39,826 nucleotides of DNA, taken from positions 1 through 39,826 of the forward strand of contig JAKNDB010000020.1 of assembly GCA_024305405.1 (NCBI GenBank), read 5' to 3'. Position numbers and translations under genes: made by a program. Each line of letters begins with the position of its first letter. The first letter of the stretch is position 1. The notes under the pieces are model-generated. The model saw nothing but the letters and a program-made list of their open reading frames with translations. It ran no database searches and had not been told where the DNA came from. This DNA comes from Dirofilaria immitis (taxonomy: Eukaryota; Nematoda; Chromadorea; Rhabditida; Onchocercidae). Shown here one piece after another: positions 24,937 through 34,929 of this stretch.

Positions 24937-25096
24937 CCTAGATTTTTACACTGTATGCTCGAATGAACAAATCAAATTTCGTTGGAATTATTCAACGGAT
25001 AGCAAGCACCACAGAAGAAAAAAGAAAAAGAAAGGTATGCTAATATGGCCGATGACAGTAAAGATGTTTTGAACTTATTAAATGAAGCTGAAGCTG
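24937..25096 (+). repeat. Internal direct repeat of the gag relic, first copy
   Basis: This segment is nearly identical to 25333-25496. It begins CCTAGATTTTTACACTGT and ends in the codons for LLNEAEA, against LLNEAGEA in the second copy. Differences are a few single-base indels, including one after ATGCTC and one in the GAAAAA runs. The copies are 396 bases apart. Each contains the candidate gag start ATGGCCGATGAC. Confidence 0.85.
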
Positions 25097-25332
25097 ATCT
25101 CTGGAAAGTTTTCACGACAATATTGTTGGTGCCTGAGATAAGAGCATGTCTACCAGTCTGGTTAAATCAGTTAATCTATCGGAGGAAGAGTGCTGAAGCC
25201 TCTGCATGAAGTAAAGGCTTCTGTATGAAATAAATGGATTTGATCTATTGCCATCAGATCGAAATCTATTGAGAGAAGAATTATGTTAGCAATATGAGGC
25301 CAAGAAACGAATTGATAAAGAGAAATCAAGGG

Positions 25333-25496
25333 CCTAGATTTTTACACTGTATGCTCTGAATGAACAAATCAAATTTCGTTGGAATTATTCAACGGATAGC
25401 AAACACCACAGAAGAAAAAGAAAAAGAAAGGTATGCTAATATGGCCGATGACAGTAAAGATGTTTTGAACTTATTAAATGAAGCTGGAGAAGCTGT
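25333..25496 (+). repeat. Internal direct repeat of the gag relic, second copy
   Basis: Second copy of the 160-base segment at 24937-25096. It continues for 20 more codons of gag-like sequence (VITLNICHVDYELALQRLSQ) before a TGA. The first copy diverges at that point. This suggests that the interval 25097-25332 was brought in by an internal duplication or a recombination between two related elements. Confidence 0.85.
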
Positions 25497-26149
25497 CATA
25501 ACATTAAATATTTGTCATGTTGATTATGAATTAGCTTTGCAAAGATTAAGTCAGTGAAAAAAAGTCACCTTTACAAAAAGATTCATATCCTGCAATTTTT
25601 TTCCAGCTTTGAAATATAAATTTGCCCATAACTGGTGGTAGCAAAGTTTAGTGGCGATCTAAAACCATGGAAACAATTTTGGAATAATTTCATCTCCAAA
25701 ATATTCCGGACATCCGGAGATTGAATTACTTGATGTCTCGGCTCAAAAGAGATGCTCTATTACCTGTGAAAGATTATGATATCACCCGAAGAATTATGAT
25801 GTCACAAGAGATATTTTAAGGAGAAATCAACCACTGAAACAATGAAAAGGATTTTACCATGGCTGGATGCTATAGGTGAGAATTTACAGTATTTTAGTAC
25901 AGAAGTCGTTATTGAAAGTAAAATACCTACGAGGATATTAGACAAAGTGTACATGAAGCAAAAAAATAACAAGAAAATTCGACGGTGTATGATTGAGACA
26001 ATTCCTGATAGAACAAGAAAAGAAGAATATTCAGTGGAAAGCAACCACTAGTTAAAATTCAAACAAAACGAGTTTCATATAGTACTAATCAAATACGGCA
26101 AATATCAACTGATATCAAAAAAGAGAGTTATTGTTTTTCAAACAAATTA

Positions 26150-26645
26150 TCATTGAAATCACAAGAACCAAAGAATTAGTAATTGTTTTATTCGGAATTT
26201 AATATTGCTGAGTATATGTTGTATATGCGGATTTATTATGTAATTGTAAAATGTAAACTAAAATTCTCGCTTATTACATCAATCGGCTCCATTCAACACG
26301 TGCTAACAAAGGCGCTATTTCTTGTAGAAAAACAAAAAAAGAAAACTATACCAAGATCCTCCTCCTCTGCGTACCAAATTTTTGAAGGATGTGCTTCAAT
26401 GAGCTTGGTTGGATGGGCATGCCGGGCTTTATTTGATTTTTCTCTTCCTTTGAGTTACGATATCATCATTAAAATTGTCTTATCGATATCACTGAATTTG
26501 TTTTTATTGATATTTTAAGCGCTGCGTCTTTTGTTGCATTATCAAATTTATCGTACTAAAGATTTTATACCCAAGTTTGAGGTGCTATCTATTGAAAGGC
26601 AGAAAGAACCCTTAATCTTTTCACGATAGAAGAAGATCGGCGACA
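26150..26645 (+). repeat. LTR-like repeat, copy C, same orientation as the gag relic
   Basis: On the plus strand it runs from TGAAATCACAAGAACC to GATCGGCGACA, about 495 bases with TG...CA ends. It is inverted relative to copies A, B and D. Matching internal blocks include TTTAATATTGCTGAGTATAT, TGTAAAATGTAAACTAAAATT, GAAGGATGTGCTTCAA and TTAAAATTGTCTTAT. Its position about 100 bases behind the gag relic, in the same sense, makes it the probable 3' LTR of that element. The 111-codon frame at 26183-26518 lies inside it and is not treated as a gene. Confidence 0.6.
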
Positions 26646-26933
26646 AGAGTAATAATTAGAGTTTCAAACATTATTGGGGAAGACAGCATTATAAAACATT
26701 ATATAAGGTCGGAAAGAGAAGCCCAGTGATTATCAGAATTACTGAAATCAATCAATATAAACTTTGTCAGTTTTAACGGAAATACGCATTTCTTAATACT
26801 GCATCCATATAAATGTGAAAGTTAATTGTCCAAGTTACTGCCGATTTCAATATGAATAGGTACTACCGATTTCAAATTCGATGCCACATTATGATGAGGA
26901 TACATTTCAATACATTGAAATTACCTTTACTGT

Positions 26934-27142
26934 CATGTCTACTTGGAATGCTGTACATTCCATGTGTTATTACATTTAATGGTGTTTCGTATTTGTGTAC
27001 CAGTAAATAGATATTGCTCGCTCTAACACTATATAACATGGAATTTGATTAAATCACATGGGTAAACTTTTTTCGTTTCAGACTCAAAAATCAGAAATCT
27101 TATTGATCTTTCAATGAAGCTTCGAGATTCTATTCGCTAGCA
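26934..27142 (+). pseudogene. Relic of a third Srx receptor gene (exons 6 and 7)
   Basis: The stretch beginning TCATGTCTACTTGGAATGC at 26932 aligns base for base with the start of exon 6 in both Srx genes and translates SCLLGMLYIPCVITFNGVS. It then meets two in-frame stops (TAG near 27007 and TAA near 27050) and ends at a GTAAAC donor near 27061. The acceptor that is TGTAG or TATAG in the live copies is ACTG here, so it cannot splice. After TTTCGTTTCAG near 27081 comes a candidate exon 7 with LLIF and LRDSIR-like residues in different frames. Exons 1-5 are absent, their place being taken by the gag relic and repeat C. Confidence 0.7.
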
Positions 27143-27790
27143 ATTTAATAACTAACATATCTTTGTGAACTAAGCTAACTGCTGACTGTTTTAAATTCCT
27201 AAATTTGCATTTTTTTCTCGTAATTCTTTCGTTGAATGGGTTTTCAAATTTATGCAAGCGCCAATTTCTAAAATGAGTGCATCTTGCTTTTTTAAATAAT
27301 TTCATATATTATTGAATCCACTTTAACTATTGCTTCCAGATTAATCCTGATTTTCAGTGGAACACGATCCGGACAACAAATGTTTGTATAGTGCTAGGGA
27401 CATCACCTTCAATCTTGAATCGATTGCAAAATAAGAGAGGGTGGTGAAATTGTGTGCTTCATGCATGTGATGAATCGTCACTCGTCATGTAGTTTAACTC
27501 ATTAATTTGTGATGAAATACAATCTGACATACTAATTATATAGTGATGAATCGACTAACATACTAACTCGTTAAGGTTTTCTGCAATATCAGTCGAATTG
27601 GCACCCTGAAAGATACGAAAAAAACACATGATTAATACCTTTTAAAAGAAATATGTAATGAAATAAGATATTCAATAGAAAAATACGAAACTTTCAGTTG
27701 AAATAAAAAGATCCTTGGCACTGAGGATATCTTAATTTTGTTTTTTTGTTGGAAATTTCGCATATATTTCTTGAAGAAATTTGAATAGAT

Positions 27791-27806
27791 AGATCTGATC
27801 AGATCT
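27791..27806. other. Perfect 16-base palindrome
   Basis: AGATCTGATCAGATCT is its own reverse complement. It is dyad-symmetric with no loop, so it could be a binding site for a dimeric protein or pure chance. No function can be assigned. Confidence 0.5.
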
Positions 27807-28171
27807 GACCAATTTGAAGATTTGATTATTTGCGATTTTATGAATTCTTGCTGTACTTTTTTAGGATTTTTTTGACAGAAAAGGAATAATTACCGTGTAA
27901 ACTTTTCTATTTCATAAAGAAATAACAAATTTCTCAAATCATTTATCGATATTATCTGTTGTTTACATGAAGACGAGGAGGCCGTAAGAAAATCAATTAC
28001 ATATTGCGCAAATTTTCTGGGCTTAAATTTTTATGAATGAATGTCAATCACCGAAAAAAGAAATCAAAAAAATCAGTTTGTTTTGCCTTTATAGTAATTA
28101 GAAATAGAAAGACTTTCTATTTACATAAAAATAAATATTGACATTGTCATTTTTCAAATCCTTCTCGTCGC

Positions 28172-28403
28172 AGATTCCTGAATATCTCTTAATGGCTGTT
28201 TAAAGTTTTGAAAATTTTTAGAAGTTATGAGTATATTGGCACATCGAAATAGAAGATTTTTTTTTCTTGAAACATAGAAATAAAAATTTCTAATATTCAT
28301 GGAAATAGAATCTTCCATGAGCAATAAAATCCAGGAAGTACTGGGCTTTGCTATGCTGTCGTAATTCATTTGCATAAGTAGTTTCGGTATCTCTTCCTGA
28401 TTT
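28172..28403 (+). repeat. Dispersed repeat R2, copy 2
   Basis: Diverged copy of 23115-23320: CTCTTAATGGCTG, TTTTGAAAATTTTTAGAAG-TTATGAGTATATTGG and TATGCTGTCGTAATTCATTT match in order. It lies about 1.05 kb behind the third Srx relic. In unit 1 the copy is about 1.8 kb behind the gene, the difference being indels. Confidence 0.45.
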
Positions 28404-30122
28404 CGGCACTTAGTGCAAACTATGAATCTTTCACTTCATACGATCTAGTAATATTTAATATTCAGCAAGTTTTATAAGAAATTTATTCTGCTTTGCTGCT
28501 TTAATGTGCAACAAAATTTGTTGAAGTTAAAATTTAATTTAGAAAATTAGAGAGATTGTCATAATCACATTCGATTCAAGATAGTCAAATGATTTGATTT
28601 AATGAATCAATGTATTAATTGATAAAGATAGAAAAAATAACTGAATCATTAATTTCATCCAAAAATCCTTTTTAATTCTTTCATCAATATTTCGGGATTC
28701 AAATATCGAAATTGATCTTTTTACTTTGAAGTTCCATTTTAATGCTTTCAAGTTCATAAAAATATATTTTCTCCTCAACGTTCGTTGTGGAAATTTCTTT
28801 TTCCATTATAAGTTCAAGTTTATTTAAAAATTATCAAATTATCATTGTAACTAAAATTCTCTTTCGAAGACAGTTGCACGTTTTCTAAATTTCTCTTTTC
28901 CAGACTTTCTCCAATTTTTATTTGTCGATTCATCGGATGAATGATCCGAATTTTTCACCGGCACTATTTCTTTTGAAAATTATAATAAAAACGCAGCAGC
29001 ATAAAATACAAAGTGAGATATGCCATCGAATTATCTAAACTGTATTGCATACATTACACATTTCATTTGTAGGTTACTAAGATGCATACTAAAATATCGC
29101 AATAACGGCGATTAAATTTATTTTGACCCATAACATTTACAATTACATTTCTTATTGACTCTGTATCACAGGATATACTATTCATCACTGAATTAAATAT
29201 TTACTTAAAATAGTACACCCAAAATTTCTAAACATGAACTATTTTTGACATTACTGCAAGGCGCAAGGCGGGTTATAGAGTTGAGCAAAATTAACATCCT
29301 TTTATTTATGTTCAACCATTCTTTTAACTTTTTCTATTACTATTTCAGCAAGTTGCACGTGTCGGTAAGCAAGTTCAACAAATGTAAAGCTCACTACCTC
29401 ACCCTTCACAGAACGCATCATATCCGTTATTTCCTCAGGTCTTTCATTTAACGGAGATTAAATTTAGCACAGACAATGTTTATTGCAAGAATCGAAATTC
29501 AGCTATACTTTATTTAATATTATCAATAAAGTGCTGCAAAGCCAAGAACTTCAAAAATTCTAAAACAAAGGTAATTTTTTCCTAAATCTTGAGTTCCTTG
29601 TGACTGATTTAGCCTTATTTCAAATTTATTCTACTTTTTCCTACTGTTGTTTTAGATCCTAGCAAATTAAAAAGCAAATTTTGAGTGGTCTCTATCTAAA
29701 TAGAAAAATAGAAAAATAGCTTTGTTGGAGCAATAATCCTGAAATAAACTTACCGGCGATTATATTCTTGAAATTTTTGGCTAAATCAAAGATAAAAATA
29801 CCAATGAATATTTCTGATTCCTTCCTTCATTTAATTTAGGATAATAATTTTGATTGAGAAAATGCAAAAACATCAGTAATCCTACAAATTTAATTTTAAA
29901 TTCAACTTCAAAAAGCTTCTAGCGAATGAAAATAAGGGGTAATAATATACCTTTGCACTTGCTCTTTTCATTTCTCCTTTGGCTTTATTGCTCTTGGTTT
30001 TATCTTGTTTAGTAATGCTTGTCAAACCAAAATAAAGGAAAAGATTAAAATGAGCCTATCGAATATAACTTAATTTTTTAAAATTCATTGTATTTTTGGT
30101 CGATTTCTTCAAATATTCCACA

Positions 30123-32406
30123 ATGCCCGAAAATACTGATTTGGAAGACGAAATTGCAATGATTTGTATTGCCGTGGTTAGTATTACATCGATCAAACTA
30201 ATTAATTTAATTTAAGCAGACAGAAAAGTGAGAACTCGTGGTGAATGGAAAAGTAATTGCTATACTCCTCCTTTTAATAGGCATTGTAAGGAACATCAAT
30301 ATTTCTAAAGAATATTGAAATTATTGATATTAGGGATTAAAAACTGTGATCTATGGATTATTATTTTCAAATACTTAATAAAACTTTTAAAATAATCAAT
30401 TTCATTCTTTTAATCATAGGTAGCAATCTTTTGGACTGATAAGCAATGGCTTATCCCTATATTTAACGCGCACAAGATCACGCTTTCGTAATGCTTTTGG
30501 GATTTTATGCAGCAGCTTCTTACTCTGTAATTTACAAGCTATATTTATTCTCCTTACCTGGTGTACTATTGTCCTGCATGTGTAAGTTTCTATTCGCCTT
30601 ACGAATAAATTTTCGTTTTTCTCAAAACTTTTTTTCTTCATCAATTTGAATGATTTTTATTTTAGAAAATCTCAGGTATTAACGTCGCCAACAATGTTTT
30701 TTGTACGACTAATTGGCGTCTTAGTAAATGGGGCATGGTTTGATCGATTACAGCGCATTTTTTTACCGCCCTTAATAGATTTTGTGCTTTCGTCTACGCA
30801 ACGAAATATAACCGATTATGGTCAGAATCGAAAGCTTTAATCATTGGAATCAGTTCATGGGCTTGTGGAATACTCTTCTCTATCCAGCATTTACATAGCA
30901 AGTTTAGAAATTATGATATAAATTATTGAATTCATATTGCCAATTATCTTTTAATTTTTTATTTTTCCGTAACGAGGAATTATTCATTGAAAATTAAAAG
31001 TATAGAAGAAAATTCGATAAACTATATAATATTTAATAACAGTTGTTTTAATTAGAACAGCTTATTCTGTAAGCTTGTATTAATCAAATACCACAACCTC
31101 ATCACATAGCTCTGATAAAGAATTCGCATCATTCTGCAAACTTAAACAAAATGTCATCCTTCAGAATTCTGGGAATTGATTCCAGATATTACTAATTATG
31201 TATTTCATTCATATATTTTAGCAAATTTGAATATCTGTATTTTGAATTAATAAATTTTTTTCCAGAAGAATGTTCATTTGTATTTAATCAATGTTCAAAT
31301 TATCGTTTTTCTTATCAAGATTCTTTTATTGCTACAATATGTGCCAATGTGGATACAGCAGTGACAGTAGCAATAGTAATGGCAATGGCATGCATCGATC
31401 TTACAACTTTGATCAAAATATTTTCATATCGTAGAGTAAGTTTACTTCTGAAAAACAATTGCATTTGTAATTTAATACATTTTGTATTAAATATATTCAC
31501 ACTAGTACAGTACTTATGCATCAAGTGACAGTAAATTACAGTGATTTGAATATAACTTTCTAAATGTTTTCTTCTTGTATTTCAGGCAATGCGAAGAAAT
31601 GCGACTGTGTCAACTGATGGTGCCATTAGCGAAAGAGAAATATTGTTCTTTAAACAGGTAGAAACAGAAATTTGAGCCGTTGAGCAAAGAAAGGGCCTTA
31701 TAAAAAAAAACTCAAATGATTGTTAAAATTTCTCGAAATAATCGATATAACTTCTGTTTCTTATCATATTGAATTTTTTAAAGTTTGCGGATATTGGTTA
31801 TCTATGTATAATGAAGATGTGAAATTATTATTATAGTCATGCATACTTGGTCTACTGTATATCTCATGCACTGTAACATTTAATGTTGCTCCACATGCGT
31901 TTAACGATAGGTGGGTTTTATTTGCTACAAGCACAATAACATGGATTATGACGCAATCACTGGATGGGTAAGCAATATTTCGTCGTTTTTTAATTATAAA
32001 AAAATATCAAAATATTTATTAGTCTTCCGACGTAGCCTTAAATTGCATTGTTTTTATAGCAATGTAATATTTTCATATTAGACAATATTACTGGTAGTTT
32101 TTTCTATTTAAATTTTTTCTTTCATTTTTTAGATTTTTCATTCATCTATTTTAATATTCATAGTAAGAATTATTATGTTTAAAAAATTTATGCATCTAAC
32201 TTTAAGATTAATTATATGTATATATATTATATTATATTATATTATGTTATATTCAATTTCAATGATCGCACAAGTGATATCATTCGATTTTCAGATTAAC
32301 CTTTTTGATTTTCAACCGTACCATTATTTGCAAGAAAGATTTCAGTATTATAAGAACAGCACCAGCTACAAATTTGAATTGGATACATACTAATACAAGG
32401 CAATGA
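30123..32406 (+). CDS. Srx-family chemoreceptor GPCR, copy 2, seven exons, one-base loss in exon 3
   Basis: Paralogue of the gene at 18965, about 309 residues if the frame is continuous. Exons: 30123-30176, 30424-30581, 30666-30897, 31266-31435, 31586-31657, 31837-31967 and 32295-32406. Exons 1, 3, 4, 5 and 6 have exactly the same lengths as in copy 1. It reads FGLISNGLSLYLTRTRS and FGILCSSFLLCNLQAIF for TM1 and TM2, then ALNRFCAFVYATKYNRLW after TM3, EECSFVFNQCSNYRF in the second extracellular loop, VMAMACIDLTTLIKIFSYRR for TM5 and its end, and SCILGLLYISCTVTF for TM6. Exon 7 reads LTFLIFNRTIICKK and then the tail. In exon 3 one base is missing at about 30740-30742 (TTTGATCG against TTTGCATCG in copy 1). 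The exon 3 donor is GC (30898) where copy 1 has GT. Exon 2 uses GGTAG as acceptor; if CATAG four bases upstream were used, the frame would break. Confidence 0.87.
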
Positions 32407-34929
32407 ATTGAATATTTATTATCTCTTATAGTTACATCACATTTAGAACTTTGAGGATGGGAAAATTAATAATGCAATGCTAATATTTATTTTCTTGCAG
32501 CCTCCTTTATGCTCTTTTTTTCAATTTGGCATTCCAAGTGATCTAATTAAAGATATGACTAATTATTTATAAAAGGGCAAAAATATTTAATTTATCGATA
32601 AGTGGCATTCATCAAAAACAAACAGGCCTAATCTCATAGTGGAAAATCCCGGCGCTTAATAAATTAATTCTCGACTAAACTTATATTTTCTTTTTTGTTA
32701 TTGAAAGGTTATGAGTAATGCTAATATAATGAAGATTTATTTAGAATCACTTTGCAATCTTACATTCTAGGTAAATTTTTATAAAAATGAATGAAATGCT
32801 TTTCGTAAAAATGGAATTTTTTTGAAAAGTTTTGAAGGCAGCCTTTATGTGCATTAAATGCATTTGTCAAATATCCAATAGAAATTCTTAAAAGCCATTT
32901 AATTTATTCATTCTTCAAATGCATAAGTGAAATGATAATATGAAAGTCTTGCATCCTACTACTATTATTTGCAAATATTAATAATAATAAATTCTTTTGA
33001 TACTTCTTCGTATTAACTTCTTTCACCTAATTTATTGTTACAAGACATTTTACCATATTAATTCAACATTGAAGATTTGGTAAAACGAATCGAATTTGTT
33101 TGTAATATACTTGTGATATATTTGTGACAAATTTGTAAGCTCTTGGAAATGAATTTATTTTTAGGTTTTCTTTCTACATTAAACTTGAAAAATAACACTG
33201 TTTTCCTAATTATAAAATATATAAACATTTGCTAAATGACCTTTAAAACTGTATTTCACTATTTATGACATCTAATATGTTCAAAAAGAAATTTCGATGC
33301 AATAATTAATATTATTTATGTGTAAATTTTAATTTTACATATATAAAATCTTGCCAAAATTAAAAATTTTGTGCCATAATTATTTCGCAAACATATGCCT
33401 TACTCTTGCACTGAATATTCTTCGCAAAATTTTGATAGTTTGCATTGTTTTAAAAGCGAGCAATGAATTTTTTGATAATTATACTTTTATCTATGAATTG
33501 ACATTTCCCATTGTTTATTAAAGATAAAGATAAATAAAAATTCCATCTTTTCTTCTTTAATTTATTATATATGATACTATGGTTCCACGAAAGTCAGTTT
33601 TTCATCGACTTGTTACGCAGTTAAAAAGCAACAGAATAAATCTGAGAAATAATTCTCACGTATCAACTTTTGATCAAAAAATGAGGAGGAAATCCTCACC
33701 TGTCCAATAGAGTAATGTAGTGTGATTGCATTCGATGCGATCAACTAATAATATTTAATAAAACCTACAATTTTTAAATTAATTTAGCTTATTATTAATG
33801 TAGACATGAGGGACACTATTATTATTATTAACATAGACATGACGGAAAATTAACAGTTCTGGTTATCAAGCAAACTTGTCTATTTAATCTCTTTATGAAA
33901 TTTTCGTCGATAGAAGACATTTTGAATTTCCATTCGTTATCTTCGTGAAGAACAAAAATCTCTTTCTTTGATAACACTAACGATAAAGACAGTCATATTT
34001 TTTAATACTTGAAATATTTAGACCTAATCTTTGGGGAAAAAATATACATGAAAAATCTTATTATTTATATCAGTGTGTAATGAATTTCTGAACTAATCAC
34101 TTGCCAAAAGTAAATTTACTTTGTGTATGCAAGTATTTTAGTAAAGCAATGAAATCGATGCATACTGTTGGAGTTACTACTCTTATCGATGCAAAAGAAT
34201 CGGCGCATATATTATCATAGAAAGAATTTCGATGGAGAAGTATAGTGTCGAAAAACCGAAATAATTTATTAAATTCAAAATATTCCTATAATCCATATTT
34301 GTATTTGCAATGTTTGTTATGGAAATTTTTATATTGATTAACGTCAAACAACACTTTTATACTTTCGGCATCATCTTTTGACAGAACAGATGATCGTCAG
34401 TTAACCTTTGAGCTCATCGATTGCATGTTAAATGATTTACAACAACCTAATTCATTGTAAGTTTAAAATGAAGGAGTGTTTAACGATCGTCTGAACATAA
34501 GCTTCTTTGTTTTAGATAATTCCAATCAGAACAATCAAAAAGAAATTTTCGTCTCTGATTATCTTATTTACTACTGTCAATCTTCTTCGAAGAATAAATT
34601 CTTATAATTTGTCTGTGAAACAAATCAAATAAAAAAGAAGTTTCGCAACATATAGCTCGAATGTTTCATTAAATACAAATGAACATTCTTCTGTAAACAA
34701 AATTACCTATAAAATACTTTTGCATAAATTTACTAAAAGGAATCGATGTAAGTGGTTTATATAACCAGTTCTAGTCTAAAATGAACTATTGAAGAACAGC
34801 ATCTGGTCGGAATTTATTCAACAAAATGAAGATACTGCCTCTATTGACTATCGGAACCGCCTATATTGACTCTATTGACTAAAAGATAACCGTCTCAATT
34901 GACCTGCTCAAGATCACTATTACCTTATT
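32407..34929. other. Intergenic part of duplication unit 2
   Basis: No gene is supported on either strand. The region is AT-rich with several poly-A and poly-T runs. A small cluster of CTATTGACT-like words lies at about 34838-34905, at the edge of the duplicated block that begins at 34930. Confidence 0.4.
34838..34905 (+). repeat. Short imperfect repeats of a CTATTGACT word
   Basis: CTATTGACT occurs at about 34839 and 34870, with TATATTGACT and CAATTGACC variants between and after. This is a local, slippage-like array of about 65 bases in a less AT-rich patch. Confidence 0.45.

Larger units (their letters stand above)
24937..26049 (+). pseudogene. Degenerate BEL/Pao-type retrotransposon gag relic
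   Basis: The reading matches the nematode and insect BEL/Pao gag region (Pfam DUF1759 type). The diagnostic stretch at about 25645-25710 reads KFSGDLKPWKQFWNNF, the usual F-S/D-G-D-x-x-x-W-x-x-F-W motif. It is followed in other frames by LNYLMSRLKRDALL and then KRILPWLDAIGENLQ and IESKIPTRILDKVY, the last parts at 25842-26049. An upstream segment starting MADDSKDVLNLLNEA is the likely gag N-terminus and occurs twice (ATG at 25045 and at 25441). Several stops and frame changes separate the pieces, so it is dead. No pol region follows; an LTR-like repeat comes about 100 bases later instead. Confidence 0.75.
27143..30122. other. Intergenic part of the relic duplication unit
   Basis: No gene is supported. 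The region holds the block shared with unit 1 near 27680-27703, a perfect 16-base palindrome at 27791-27806 (AGATCTGATCAGATCT), repeat R2 copy 2 at 28172-28403, and from about 30000 the promoter and leader of the second Srx gene. The open frames at 28154-28375 (minus) and 29245-29451 (plus) show nothing beyond length. Confidence 0.4.

Noticed and set aside
24869..25072. 67-codon frame with a poly-lysine stretch
   Set aside because: It reads the gag relic's first repeat in the wrong frame; the lysines come from an A-rich run.
25802..26044. 80-codon minus-strand hydrophobic frame
   Set aside because: Antisense of the best-preserved gag segment (25842-26049).
26183..26518. 111-codon plus-strand frame
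   Set aside because: It lies entirely inside LTR-like repeat copy C, and the frame is not open in copies A, B and D.
30414..30644. 76-codon minus-strand frame
   Set aside because: Antisense of Srx copy 2 exon 2.
31315..31524. 69-codon minus-strand frame
   Set aside because: Antisense of Srx copy 2 exon 4.
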